Positions 36,061-45,681 of a DNA stretch of 64,000 nt are shown piece after piece (position 1 is the first letter of the stretch; every line of letters begins with the position of its first letter). This stretch comes from Methyloglobulus sp. GTDB lineage: Bacteria > Pseudomonadota > Gammaproteobacteria > Methylococcales > Methylomonadaceae. Location of the stretch: the NCBI GenBank assembly GCA_013141505.1, contig JABFQX010000024.1, forward strand, positions 1-64,000. Reading direction: 5' to 3'. The translations under genes were made by a program, and so were the position numbers. The notes beneath the pieces were generated by a model. The model searched no databases and was not told where the DNA came from. It saw only the letters and a program-made list of their open reading frames with translations.

Positions 36061-37377
36061 TTACGTGGATCGGGTACAAACCGCTTTTTTAACCTGATTG
36101 CTGCGTGAATTTGTTTTATTCGTTTTCGGTGTTTTAGCGGTTTGTTTTTTTATGTGACGATAGTCGGTTTTACCAGGATTCTTGCCTTGGGCAAGTTTTT
36201 TGGCTGCCGCTTTTTTTGGGGTATCAATGCTTCTTAACGAAACAGGCTCATAACCGGTATCGCTGACGCGGGGAATTTGCCGCTTGAGCAATTTTTCGAT
36301 AGCTTCGAGCAAATAAGCATCTTCAGGGCAAACTAGGGAAAGGGCCGTGCCATTGAGGCCAGCCCGCCCGGTACGGCCAATGCGATGCACATAATCTTCC
36401 GCGACTTGCGGCATATCAAAATTGACCACATGGGGCAATTCTTCAATATCCAGTCCACGGGCGGCAATATCGGTTGCCACCAGCGCGGTGACTTTACCGG
36501 TTTTGAAATATTCCAGGGCTTTATTTCGTGCGCCCTGGGTTTTGTCACCGTGGAGTGCAGCCGTGCGGATACCATCGGCAATTAACTGTTTTTCCAAGCG
36601 GTCAGCGCCATGCTTGGTGCGGACAAAAACCAGTACCTGCTGCCAATTGTTGCTGCCTATTAGGTAGGATAACAATTCCCGCTTGTTTTCCTTGCCGATA
36701 CCATACACCCGTTCGGACACGTTATCCGCTGTCGCATTCTGCTTGGCAACTTCAATTTCGACAGGATGACGGAGAATAGTGGCTGCCAATGTTTTGATGG
36801 CATTAGGCATGGTTGCAGAAAACAGCAAGGTTTGCCGGGTTTTCGGTAAATAAGTCAAAATGCGCCGAATGTCCGGTAAAAACCCCATGTCCAGCATTCG
36901 GTCTGCTTCATCCAGCGCCAATATTTCTATATTGCTCAGGTTGACGTTTTTTTGCAGTAAATGATCTGTCAACCGTCCGGGCGTAGCGACGATAATGTCG
37001 CAGCCCTGGCGTAATAAACGGGTTTGCACAAAAATGCTGGCACCGCCGACAATAAGTTGCGCCTGTAAGGGCAAATATTTTCCATAGGTAACGACACTTT
37101 CAAAAACCTGTGCGGCTAATTCACGCGTCGGTACTAATATCAGGGCGCGAGGTCTTCTCGGCTTAATCGTTACATCAGTATTATTGGCAAGACGTTGCAA
37201 CAATGGCAAACTAAAACTTGCTGTTTTGCCGGTGCCGGTTTGTGCGCCTGCGACAATATCCTTGCCAGACAGGATAACCGGAATCGCTTTAATCTGGATG
37301 GGCGTAGGCGTGGTGTAGCCCTGATCAGCAACTGCGTTAAGCAAGGGTTCGGTTAGACCGAGCGAGTCAAATGACAT
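36061..37377 (-). CDS. rhlE: DEAD-box RNA helicase RhlE
   Basis: An ATP-dependent RNA helicase of 438 residues. It has the Q motif ([14 protein letters not shown]), Walker [20 protein letters not shown], Walker [16 protein letters not shown] in [23 protein letters not shown] and [11 protein letters not shown] basic tail ([17 protein letters not shown]) follows the helicase core, as in RhlE. It is monocistronic in appearance. Confidence 0.92.
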   Translation of the reverse strand: MSFDSLGLTEPLLNAVADQGYTTPTPIQIKAIPVILSGKDIVAGAQTGTGKTASFSLPLLQRLANNTDVTIKPRRPRALILVPTRELAAQVFESVVTYGKYLPLQAQLIVGGASIFVQTRLLRQGCDIIVATPGRLTDHLLQKNVNLSNIEILALDEADRMLDMGFLPDIRRILTYLPKTRQTLLFSATMPNAIKTLAATILRHPVEIEVAKQNATADNVSERVYGIGKENKRELLSYLIGSNNWQQVLVFVRTKHGADRLEKQLIADGIRTAALHGDKTQGARNKALEYFKTGKVTALVATDIAARGLDIEELPHVVNFDMPQVAEDYVHRIGRTGRAGLNGTALSLVCPEDAYLLEAIEKLLKRQIPRVSDTGYEPVSLRSIDTPKKAAAKKLAQGKNPGKTDYRHIKKQTAKTPKTNKTNSRSNQVKKAVCTRST

Positions 37378-37430
37378 GTGATCCTTATGTAAATAGTCTG
37401 TTGTGTCCTGCGAACGTATTTGGCAGGGAG

Positions 37431-38435
37431 TTAGCCGCCGGTAACGCTCATATGGCGTAAAATGATCGGCTGCTCATGAATATTGAATTCATGCTTTTCC
37501 GGCTTGATTTGCATTGCCGCTAGGATAGTTTGTTTTAATAGATCCATATCGCCGGGATTCGCTCGAATAATCTCTTTAAGGTCAACAGAGTGTTCATTGC
37601 CAAGGCACAGCAGTAACCTGCCCTCAACCGTCAAGCGTACCCGATTGCAGGTGTTGCAAAAATTGGCGCTGTGCGGGGAAATAAAACCGACCCGGGTTTG
37701 TGAGCCCTGCACTTTATAATACACAGATGGCCCGCCAGTTTTTTCGGTTGAAGCAAGCAAAGAAAAATGTGTGGCTAAATCAGCTTTAATGCAATCGCTG
37801 GAATAATACGATGCAGAGCGGTCATGGTGGCTGACTATGCCCAACGGCATTTCTTCAATAAAGCTGATATCAATGTTCTTATCAACGGCAAATTGCACCA
37901 GATCGACCACTTCCTGATGATTTCTGTCTTTCAAAATAACTGAATTGATCTTAATCCGTTCAAAGCCGACATCACAGGCTGCATCAATACCGCGTTTTAC
38001 CTGGTGCAAATCACCCGTTCGCGTGATGGCTTTGAATTTAGCTGGATCCAAGGTATCCAGGCTGATGTTGATGCGTTTTACCCCGGCATTTTTAAGCGGC
38101 AACGCCATTGTTGCCAACTGTGAGGCATTTGTCGTCAGCACCAGCTCATGCAAGCGTTCTATTTGCCCGATACGTGCCAATAATTCCAATGCGCCTTTCC
38201 TCACCAAAGGTTCGCCGCCGGTAATACGGATTTTTGTCACGCCTAACTCAGTAAATGCCAGGGCAATCGTATACAGTTCTTCCAGCGACAACACTTGGTC
38301 ACGCGGCAAAAACGTCATTTCCTCGGACATGCAATAGACGCAACGAAAGTCACACCGATCCGTAATGGACATGCGTAAATAATCAACCTTTCTGCCAAAG
38401 CGGTCGAATAATTGTGTTGGAATAGGGTTAGACAT
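37431..38435 (-). CDS. moaA: GTP 3',8-cyclase MoaA
   Basis: MoaA is the radical-SAM enzyme of the first molybdenum cofactor step. It starts at ATG 38435 ([20 protein letters not shown]) and has the N-terminal cluster CDFRCVYC, the C-terminal cluster [19 protein letters not shown] and the essential C-terminal Gly-Gly (MSVTGG). Length is normal at 334 residues. No other moa gene is adjacent in the window. Confidence 0.95.
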   Translation of the reverse strand: MSNPIPTQLFDRFGRKVDYLRMSITDRCDFRCVYCMSEEMTFLPRDQVLSLEELYTIALAFTELGVTKIRITGGEPLVRKGALELLARIGQIERLHELVLTTNASQLATMALPLKNAGVKRINISLDTLDPAKFKAITRTGDLHQVKRGIDAACDVGFERIKINSVILKDRNHQEVVDLVQFAVDKNIDISFIEEMPLGIVSHHDRSASYYSSDCIKADLATHFSLLASTEKTGGPSVYYKVQGSQTRVGFISPHSANFCNTCNRVRLTVEGRLLLCLGNEHSVDLKEIIRANPGDMDLLKQTILAAMQIKPEKHEFNIHEQPIILRHMSVTGG

Positions 38436-38436
38436 A

Positions 38437-38582
38437 CAGCAAAATTTCAAAAAACATCTATGCTTATGCCTTATATGTTAACACGGTTAGAGAATCCAAG
38501 CCTTGGACATTAATAGGCTCGAGCATCCTCTGGAGAGGTTTAACAGTATCTTACCGGGAAACGCGTTGTTTAATTGCAACAA
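38437..38582 (+). promoter_or_regulatory. Leader region of pilus operon A, related to that of operon B
   Basis: Two blocks match the region before operon B: CAGCAAAAT, CATCTATGCTTA and AGAATCCA at 38437-38498 (B: 45236-45288), and AGGTTTAAC followed by TTTAATTGCAACAA, the latter at 38569-38582 (B: 45466-45479). Conservation in two duplicated upstream regions suggests promoter or operator sequence. No consensus sigma-54 site was seen. Confidence 0.55.
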
Positions 38583-38676
38583 TCGGGATATGTCAATACT
38601 GTGAGGTGCTTCACAGCCAAAGCGACAGTAGCTATATAACATGTTAATCAATATTAATTTTTTTAAAAATCGGCTA

Positions 38677-39339
38677 ATGGATAGCAACAAGCCAGTGTTA
38701 AAGCGATTATTTAAATCAGGTTATATGCCTAGGCTATCAATTCAGCACGGTTTTACCCTTATTGAGCTTCTGGTTACTGTCAGTATTGCTGGCATACTCA
38801 TTGGTATAGCCGTGCCGAGTTTTAAAGCAATCATTAGAAACAGTCGTCTGACGACCTACACCAATGAGTTTATAACCAGCCTTAACTTAGCCAGAAGCGA
38901 GGCCATTAAGCGTGGCGTGCCGGTCACAGTGCGTAAGGTTGATAATAATTCCAAGACCAAATTGGCCGCTGATGCCGAGTGGGAAGATGGTTGGGATATT
39001 TTTACAGATTCTGATTTAGATGGGGTTGCCGGTAAATTTGATGGTAAAGATGTCCTGATTAAGAGCAATGTGGCATTTAACGCTACTTATACCTTGCGAG
39101 GTAGAGGTGTTGTGGCAAATTATATTCGCTTCGGGGCGTTTGGTCAGCCTGTCAACGGAGACATCCTGATACTTTGCGATAACAGCGATGGCAATGCTAT
39201 TCCAGAAGCCGACACTGCCAAGCTAATCGATATTAGCAACACCGGAAGGCCGCGCATTATGGCAGATAATAATACTCCCAAAGATGGTATCCCAAATTTG
39301 CTGCTCTCTGGGGCAAACATCCAAACCTGTAACCCTTAA
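38677..39339 (+). CDS. fimT: Type IV minor pilin FimT/GspH family (operon A)
   Basis: A pseudopilin with the type III leader HG followed by FTLIELLVTVSIAGILIGIA, with Glu5, then a C-terminal GspH domain. Start is uncertain: ATG 38677 gives a 25-residue leader whose LKRLFKS segment matches LNQLIKS in the operon B copy, while ATG 38725 would give a short 9-residue leader. FimT initiates pilus priming and can bind DNA in some species. It is first of five genes; the operon B copy at 45682 is a close paralogue. Confidence 0.88.
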   Translation: MDSNKPVLKRLFKSGYMPRLSIQHGFTLIELLVTVSIAGILIGIAVPSFKAIIRNSRLTTYTNEFITSLNLARSEAIKRGVPVTVRKVDNNSKTKLAADAEWEDGWDIFTDSDLDGVAGKFDGKDVLIKSNVAFNATYTLRGRGVVANYIRFGAFGQPVNGDILILCDNSDGNAIPEADTAKLIDISNTGRPRIMADNNTPKDGIPNLLLSGANIQTCNP

Positions 39340-39361
39340 CCTTTTGAATAGCGTTCTGGCA

Positions 39362-39877
39362 ATGAATAAAAACGCGGGCTTTACCTTAATAGAAATATTA
39401 ATTGCCATGGTTATACTGGCGATTGGTTTGCTAGGCTTGGCGGCTTTGCAAGCGACTAGCCTTAAAAATAACCATAGTGCTTACAACCGCAGCCAGGCAA
39501 CCCAATTGGCTTACGATATGGCGGATAGGATTCGGGCCAATCCCGCTGATGCCATTAAGCTCGCAACCAGTGCCTATGTTGCGACCACAACCCCGGTTAT
39601 ACAACAAGGTTGTAAAAGCACTACCGGCTGCACGGCAGCGCAGATGGCGCAAAACGACCGCGCACAATGGAATGCTGACATGATCTCCACCTTTGGCGCT
39701 CTTGGCAAAGGGACTATTGCTGTTGATGCCGCCACCCGTATTTTTACCATTACGGTCAATTGGGACGACAACCGGGACGGTGACGTTGATGGCAACGGCG
39801 GCGATCACGAAGGGGATACCGATGACGATGGCGACACGGACGATGATCCTTTCTTCCAAATGAGTTTTCAACTATGA
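39362..39877 (+). CDS. pilV: Type IV minor pilin PilV (operon A)
   Basis: A 171-residue prepilin with leader MNKNAG then FTLIEILIAMVILAIGLLGL, identical in layout to the operon B copy. It is a minor pilin of the tip or priming complex. Just before the conserved C-terminal FFQMSFQL it has an Asp/Gly-rich stretch (39764-39850) that looks like calcium-binding DxDxDG loops; the B copy has only a short version. It overlaps pilW by 4 bases. Confidence 0.9.
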   Translation: MNKNAGFTLIEILIAMVILAIGLLGLAALQATSLKNNHSAYNRSQATQLAYDMADRIRANPADAIKLATSAYVATTTPVIQQGCKSTTGCTAAQMAQNDRAQWNADMISTFGALGKGTIAVDAATRIFTITVNWDDNRDGDVDGNGGDHEGDTDDDGDTDDDPFFQMSFQL

Positions 39878-40707
39878 AAATTAAAGCTCGCCAAACCGGC
39901 CTGACCCTGATAGAAATCATGATTGCCTTACTGATAGGCGCGTTTTTGTTGGGTGGCGTGTTGCAGATTTTTGTCAACAGCAAACAAACTTACCGGATGC
40001 AGGAAAACATGTCCAGATTGCAGGAAAACGGCCAGTATGCGATGGGATATTTATCCAGGGATATTCGTATGGCCGGTTATTGGGACTGTATGATGCCGAG
40101 TGATTCCAATAACGTTACGACAGCAATGCCCAATCCGCACTATATCGACCTTGAAGGAGTTGAAGGGGCTTCAGGAGCGCCCGACAGCATAACATTAAGG
40201 GCGGCGTTTGTACGTACTAAAACTGATGGTTGTGACGCATTGACAGATGCCGGCCAAAAAAAAATTTGTTTGGATACTTATACCTGCGGCACGGCGGTTA
40301 CTACAGCAGTTACAGTTGCTTCACCCGCCGCCCCTACTAATTTTTACGCCGATAGCAGTTCAAAAATTACTTATTCAATTAACAGTAACAATTTGCGGCG
40401 AGTTACTGGCCCCTCCAGCGGTGCTAATGCAGATATTGTCGAAGGTATTGAAAACATGCAGATTGTTTATGGTGTCGATACGGATGCAGATGAAACGGCC
40501 AATTATTATGTGGCAGCGAATACGCCCGCAACGTGGGTCGCCGCCGATTGGGCTAAAGTTGTCAGCATCCGCATCACCATAACGGCTCGTACCCTAGATG
40601 ACAATCTGACCCTGAAAACAACCGCAAATCCGAATGGCAGGGTTACCCGCGATTTTACTTCCACCATTGCCTTGCGTAATCGGTTGAAATACGAAGAGAA
40701 GCCATAA
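39874..40707 (+). CDS. pilW: Type IV minor pilin PilW (operon A)
   Basis: A 277-residue prepilin-like protein with a leader ending in RQTG and LTLIEIMIALLIGAFLLGGV, and the PilW segments MQENMSRLQENGQYAMGYLS and IVEGIENMQIVYGVDTDADE. It lacks Phe at +1 but keeps Glu5, as PilW proteins often do. The start overlaps the pilV stop (ATGA), and its TAA shares an A with the pilX ATG (TAATG). Confidence 0.9.
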   Translation: MKIKARQTGLTLIEIMIALLIGAFLLGGVLQIFVNSKQTYRMQENMSRLQENGQYAMGYLSRDIRMAGYWDCMMPSDSNNVTTAMPNPHYIDLEGVEGASGAPDSITLRAAFVRTKTDGCDALTDAGQKKICLDTYTCGTAVTTAVTVASPAAPTNFYADSSSKITYSINSNNLRRVTGPSSGANADIVEGIENMQIVYGVDTDADETANYYVAANTPATWVAADWAKVVSIRITITARTLDDNLTLKTTANPNGRVTRDFTSTIALRNRLKYEEKP

Positions 40708-41378
40708 TGCACATGATAACGACCATAATTCAGGAATGTTTGAAGATGTTGAGTAGGGTGGGCGGGCTTTTTCGCCTTTATAACCTAAAGGTCACAAGTG
40801 CCCTTGGGTACACTATTGTCGCTCCGATGTATCATCAGGGTGGGCAGAAAAGCGTTGCCTACCCTACAGGCTATGGCAATGTCAAGCACCTCGGGCATCA
40901 ATCCGGCGCAGTATTGATTATCAGCTTGATTATGCTGTTATTGCTGACAATCATCGGCACCGTGGGTATGCAGAACGCGTCCCTGGAAGAAAAAATGGCC
41001 GGTAACAAGCGCGATTACAACTTGGCTTTTCAGGCCGCAGAATCGGCGTTGCGGGCGGCAGAAGCAAGCACTGCCAAGATCAAATCAACTGACTACTATA
41101 CAGGTAGCAAAGACCCCATCGACTGGACGAATGCCAAGGTAAAAACCTATGGCGAAGGAGCCGCCCCCGCCGGAACCACTGGTGGCGTTGAATTGAAAGG
41201 CTTGTATGAAGCCCCGAAATATATCATTGAAAAGCCGACCGAGACCGAAGTTGATTGCTCTCCTTGTGAAATCGGGCCAAATTCGGGGAAAGTAACCTTA
41301 TGGTATCGGATCACCGCCCGGGGTACAGGCGGTACGGCCAACGCCGTGGTAACGCTGCAATCTATTTACAAACATTAA
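40707..41378 (+). CDS. pilX: Type IV minor pilin PilX (operon A) with abnormal N-terminal extension
   Basis: The PilX core is intact from HQSGAVLIISLIMLLLLTI through EEKMAGNKRDYNLAFQAAES to the end (VVTLQSIYKH). In front of it lie some 70 residues instead of the usual 6-16 residue leader. The extension coincides with a palindromic repeat at 40753-40867, so the original leader was displaced. The frame remains open from ATG 40707, which overlaps the pilW stop. Whether prepilin peptidase still processes it is doubtful; an internal start close to the core is not obvious. The operon B paralogue has a normal leader. Confidence 0.8.
   Translation: MHMITTIIQECLKMLSRVGGLFRLYNLKVTSALGYTIVAPMYHQGGQKSVAYPTGYGNVKHLGHQSGAVLIISLIMLLLLTIIGTVGMQNASLEEKMAGNKRDYNLAFQAAESALRAAEASTAKIKSTDYYTGSKDPIDWTNAKVKTYGEGAAPAGTTGGVELKGLYEAPKYIIEKPTETEVDCSPCEIGPNSGKVTLWYRITARGTGGTANAVVTLQSIYKH
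40753..40867. repeat. Palindromic repeat inserted in the 5' end of pilX-A
   Basis: GTAGGGTGGGC (40753-40763) and GCCTACCCTAC (40857-40867) are inverted repeats matching at 10 of 11 positions. A second AGGGTGGGC lies inside at about 40837-40845. The element adds in-frame codons to the pilX leader without introducing a stop. Confidence 0.65.
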
Positions 41379-41428
41379 CAATCCAAATCCGATAGGCAAA
41401 TCAATGAACGGGTATTCAGGAGTCAGGC

Positions 41429-44400
41429 ATGAACAGTAACAACATCCGCAGAGTGACATTAACCCTTTTTGTTGGGGTTGTTTTAAGTGCTGTGCTGGAG
41501 CCAGCGGTGGCGATTACCCCCTCGCAAATTCCTTTAAACATAGGCATTTCGGCAGCCAAACCTAATATCATGCTGATGGTGGATAGTTCAGGCTCGATGA
41601 CAAGCGACGTAACGACGACCAATCCGGCTTCCCTGCCCAGTGCCGCACCTTCCAACTTTACGTATAACTGTAAGACGGCAGTCCCCGCTGGCTCCCCCGT
41701 CCCTATGGTAGTGAACTCCACCGGAACGCCACGCTTTTGCAAGAGCAGCGCCTCCTGTACTAACTCTAACCAAACCAATTTCAGCAAAAATAAATGCTTC
41801 AATAACACGAGTAGTTACACCGTATTTTATGTTGGCACTACCAGTCAGATGGGGCCTTACACAGGCTTGCAACTTAACTGGTATTTTAGCAAAAACAACT
41901 TTGTATCTGGAAGTTTGGCGGGCGTATTAACCACTACCAGTAAACGTATCGACATTGCCAAACAAGCCGCCAATGACCTTGTGGATTCATTGGCCCCAGA
42001 TCCCGGCGGTAGGGCAACGGTAAGGATGGGTTTGGCTAGGTATGACAGCTCCAGCTCGGTTGAAGGCGGTATGTTGCTGACCGAGATTAAGGAACTTGAT
42101 TCAGCCCAAGCTACGGTGCTTACAACGGGTATTACCAATATTCCAACCAGTGGCAATACGCCGCTAGCAACCACTTTGTCCGATATAGGCAAATATTTTG
42201 CCATCGGCGAAACCGGCAACCTCAAACTTCATCCCAACGCTACCACACCAACATCCACAAGCATTGGCACCATTTTTAGCAAAGCCAATGGCACCACCCC
42301 CCACTCTATCACTAATGCCACCTGCGGCTCAAGCACATGCACAAATACATTGGCAGCGCCTATTTTGGGCTACTGCCAGAAAAGCTATGCGATATTGATC
42401 AGCGACGGCCTTCCCAATGGTGATCGGGAAATCAGTCCTTCGCTACGGGATTATACGGGCGACTGTGCAACCAAAGGCTTATGTGTTTCGACACCGGATA
42501 ACGCTATCAACCTCCCTGGCGGAGGTGGCGTTCCGCTCACAGCCACTGGAACGGCATGTAACAATAACGGAAATTGGGGCAATAAATTCTGTAAAAATGG
42601 CACTAAAGCCGGGCGTATTTATGAACAAGACGGTAGCGACTATCTTGACGACGTGGCGCAAGCTTTGTTTGAAATGGATTTGCGGCCTTCTTTGGATGCC
42701 ACCAAAAAGACTAAAAACGTCACCAAAAATAATTTAGTGACCTACGCTATCGGCTTGGCTGACCCCACTCTTCAACAAGAATCGGTATTAAAAGACGCGG
42801 CATTGGTAGGCGGTGGAAAGTTCTTCTTTGCTGAAGATTCCAAAGCCCTGGCTTCAGCACTTGAAGACACTATCGCCGATATCGCCAGCAAAATTAGCTC
42901 GTCAGCTTCAGTGGTGGCTAACTCCTCAAAACTGGATGCCGACACTGCCATTTACCAAGGTAAATTTGACAGTGCCGATTGGACGGGATCCCTTACCATG
43001 TTCCCACTCAGCGTCAGTGAAGATACCAATGGCGATGGCGTGCTAGATCCCGGCGAAGATATCAACGGCAATGGTAAGTTGGATGATACCTCCATCGGCA
43101 ATTCACTATGGAATGCCGCTTACCTTATTCCGGCTTTTGGTACTTCGCCGGGTCGTAATATTCTTACCTATAACCCAACTGTCACTTCAAAAGGTGTGGC
43201 TTTCGCCTGTGCTAATTTATCGGCCAGCCAAAAAATAGCATTGGGAATAACGGATTGTGCTAATTCTGCGGACGTAGGCGTGTGGCGGCTGAACTATATT
43301 CGTGGCGATTGGAGCCATGAAGAACAAAACCAGACGCGTACCGATGCCGATACGATAAGGTCAGCGAGTGCGACAGTTGGCATTTTTCGCAATCGCACCC
43401 ATTTAAACAAGGATAGCCATATTAAGGTGGGCCCCGATCCCTGGTTATTGGGTGATATTATCAACTCCAACCCTGTGTTTGTCAGTAATGAAAACTACCG
43501 GTATGACAAATTGTCAGCTGCTGATGGCGGCACACTTTACAAACAGTTCGTTTCTGACAATGCAACTCGGCGCAAAATGGTTTATGTCGGCGCTAATGAT
43601 GGTATGTTGCATGGCTTTGATGCGACTTCGGGTACCGATGGCGGTAAGGAAATGCTCGCGTATATTCCCAATGCCGTCTATAGCGGATTAAACGGATTGT
43701 CGTCACCCAGTTATACGCATCAATATCTGGTGGATGGTTCACCCCGTGTCGCCGATGCTTACATTGGCGGCGCTTGGCATACCTTATTGGTAAGTACGAC
43801 CGGTGCAGGCGGCAAAGCGGTGTTTGCCCTGGATATTACAGACCCTAGCAATTTTGGCGGCAGCAATGTGTTATGGGAAATCAGCGATACCCAAAGCCCC
43901 AATACCACTGATTTAACGTCAGACACCACAGGATGGCGCGGTTTCGCCAAAAATTTGGGCTACACCATGCCGCAACCGTCTATTGTGAAGATGAAAGATG
44001 GTTCTTGGGCGGCAATCGTCGCGAATGGTTATGACAGCGTAAATAACTTGGCGGTTCTGTACATTATCAATATCCAAACCGGTAATATCATCGCGGCGAT
44101 TGACACCAAAGCCGGTGGTGCCACGACCCCGAATGGCTTGTCTACGCCAATTACGGTTGATACCGATGGCGATAAAATCGTAGATGCCATTTATGCCGGT
44201 GATTTGCTTGGTAATATGTGGAAATTCGATGTCAGTTCTGCTAATCCAAGTGCATGGGGGGTAGCGAATGGCGGAGCCCCGTTGTTCGTCGCTTGCTCTA
44301 ATTCAAGCGATTGCAATAACACACGTCAGCCGATTACGGCCAAACCTCAAGTCAGCGGAGTAAATACGAAAATAGGTCAGTCGGCTAAGACGGGCACTGG

Positions 44401-45187
44401 CGTTGTCACTGTCATGGTGTATTTTGGTACGGGCAAGTATTTTGAAACGGTTGATAATAATGTGGCCAATGCCCAAACCCAGACCTTCTACGGCATCTGG
44501 GACACTAACACGACTGTTGCGAAAACTGATTTGCAGGCTCAAACCATTACTGATGAAGTGACGCAAAATGGCTTTAAAATGCGTGCGACATCAAACAATA
44601 CAGTGAGTTATCCGACCAAAAAAGGTTGGTATATGGATCTGCTTAAACCATCGGCGACCGCCAGCGATGGTGAGCGTGTCGTCAGTTTCGCACAATTTCG
44701 AAATGGCCGTATCATCTTCAGTACCTTGATACCTATTCCTCCCGAGGGTACGGACATTTGTGGCGCAGGATCCGAAGGCACCAGTTGGTTAATGAAATTG
44801 GATGCCTACACCGGCAGCCGCACACCAGACACGGCGGCCGGTGCGCCGTGGGATATTAACGGAGATGGTGTGGTTGATGACAAAGATCTTTTGCTTATTA
44901 ACGGGACTAAAATTGCGGGATCCGGTAAACAATCGACGGTAGGCAGCATTGGCACAGTAGCAATCATTACAGGGGGTAATGGATTGGAACACCAAATTGG
45001 GAATGGATCCAATCAGGATACAGCACCTGCTGCAGGCGATAATAATAATTCCTCAGGGGGTACAGATGTAGCGATTAATAGTTCAAATGGCAGTGGCAGT
45101 GATCCTAATGGCATAGAGGATCATGTAGGGCCTAATGGCGGGGCTTCGGCTCCCGGCAGCAGGCAATCCTGGCGGCAGTTGCAATAA
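41429..45187 (+). CDS. pilY1: PilY1-type pilus tip adhesin with VWA domain (PilY1-A)
   Basis: A 1252-residue secreted protein. The signal peptide is followed by a von Willebrand A domain with the MIDAS motif MLMVDSSGSM (about residues 50-60). The C-terminal half is the PilY1 beta-propeller (RRKMVYVGANDGMLHGFDAT, VDTDGDKIVDAIYAGDLLGN, FGTGKYFETVDNN). Calcium-type Asp loops occur (DTNGDGVLDPGEDINGNGKL, DINGDGVVDDKD). The protein ends in SRQSWRQLQ, a C-terminal motif shared with PilY1-B. AGGAG precedes the ATG. PilY1 caps the pilus, supports assembly and mediates adhesion or mechanosensing in other species. Confidence 0.93.
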   Translation: MNSNNIRRVTLTLFVGVVLSAVLEPAVAITPSQIPLNIGISAAKPNIMLMVDSSGSMTSDVTTTNPASLPSAAPSNFTYNCKTAVPAGSPVPMVVNSTGTPRFCKSSASCTNSNQTNFSKNKCFNNTSSYTVFYVGTTSQMGPYTGLQLNWYFSKNNFVSGSLAGVLTTTSKRIDIAKQAANDLVDSLAPDPGGRATVRMGLARYDSSSSVEGGMLLTEIKELDSAQATVLTTGITNIPTSGNTPLATTLSDIGKYFAIGETGNLKLHPNATTPTSTSIGTIFSKANGTTPHSITNATCGSSTCTNTLAAPILGYCQKSYAILISDGLPNGDREISPSLRDYTGDCATKGLCVSTPDNAINLPGGGGVPLTATGTACNNNGNWGNKFCKNGTKAGRIYEQDGSDYLDDVAQALFEMDLRPSLDATKKTKNVTKNNLVTYAIGLADPTLQQESVLKDAALVGGGKFFFAEDSKALASALEDTIADIASKISSSASVVANSSKLDADTAIYQGKFDSADWTGSLTMFPLSVSEDTNGDGVLDPGEDINGNGKLDDTSIGNSLWNAAYLIPAFGTSPGRNILTYNPTVTSKGVAFACANLSASQKIALGITDCANSADVGVWRLNYIRGDWSHEEQNQTRTDADTIRSASATVGIFRNRTHLNKDSHIKVGPDPWLLGDIINSNPVFVSNENYRYDKLSAADGGTLYKQFVSDNATRRKMVYVGANDGMLHGFDATSGTDGGKEMLAYIPNAVYSGLNGLSSPSYTHQYLVDGSPRVADAYIGGAWHTLLVSTTGAGGKAVFALDITDPSNFGGSNVLWEISDTQSPNTTDLTSDTTGWRGFAKNLGYTMPQPSIVKMKDGSWAAIVANGYDSVNNLAVLYIINIQTGNIIAAIDTKAGGATTPNGLSTPITVDTDGDKIVDAIYAGDLLGNMWKFDVSSANPSAWGVANGGAPLFVACSNSSDCNNTRQPITAKPQVSGVNTKIGQSAKTGTGVVTVMVYFGTGKYFETVDNNVANAQTQTFYGIWDTNTTVAKTDLQAQTITDEVTQNGFKMRATSNNTVSYPTKKGWYMDLLKPSATASDGERVVSFAQFRNGRIIFSTLIPIPPEGTDICGAGSEGTSWLMKLDAYTGSRTPDTAAGAPWDINGDGVVDDKDLLLINGTKIAGSGKQSTVGSIGTVAIITGGNGLEHQIGNGSNQDTAPAAGDNNNSSGGTDVAINSSNGSGSDPNGIEDHVGPNGGASAPGSRQSWRQLQ

Positions 45188-45323
45188 CTTTGCCTGCAAA
45201 AATAGCGGTTTAATGTATGGGTTTTATGGCCTATTCAGCAAAATATTAGAAAGCATCTATGCTTAGATTGCTCAGGTTAAAGAATCCAGGGTGGTGGGTT
45301 AAACCTGTGACTTGATAGTGGGC

Positions 45324-45369
45324 GGAGTGACAAATCTTACCCTCTGGGGCATAAAAGGTTTGTCACTCC
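45324..45369. repeat. Perfect stem-loop between operon A and operon B
   Basis: GGAGTGACAAA (45324-45334) and TTTGTCACTCC (45359-45369) form a perfect 11-bp stem with a 24-base loop. It could terminate or stabilise the pilY1-A transcript, or be a small mobile palindrome. There is no T-run after it, so intrinsic termination is unlikely. Confidence 0.6.
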
Positions 45370-45591
45370 AAAATACATGCGGCTTACCAGTATGAAGCTG
45401 ATGAGTTCATCAAAAAAATACAGGTTTAACCGGCTCTACCCGAGGTTTTACGAAAAACCACGTAATTTAATTGCAACAACGGAGATATTTCGTACGTAAC
45501 AACTACCGATACAGAGAGGCTTTGATAGTCGAGGCTCCCTCAATATCCCTATCTATGTTAAGTACTATTGATCAGTTTGAAATCGGTGTTT

Positions 45592-45670
45592 CGTCCCTTC
45601 GGCTCCGCTCAGGGAACGAAACCGTAGCATTCCCTGAGCGGAGCCGAAGGGAAATTAAAACTTCATAAGG
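45592..45670. repeat. Palindromic repeat family R1, copy 2
   Basis: CCCTTCGGCTCCGCTCAGGG on the left pairs with CCCTGAGCGGAGCCGAAGGG on the right, a perfect 20-bp inverted repeat with a short central spacer. AAATTAAAACTTCATAAGG follows, as in the other copies. It sits immediately upstream of fimT-B. Confidence 0.9.
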
Positions 45671-45681
45671 CCGAAGCAATA

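Larger units (their letters stand above)
45188..45681. other. Leader region of pilus operon B
   Basis: About 490 bases with no gene. It contains two blocks related to the leader of operon A (45236-45288 and 45421-45487), separated by a stem-loop (45324-45369) absent from A, and then an R1 repeat (45592-45670) just before the fimT-B start. Confidence 0.6.
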
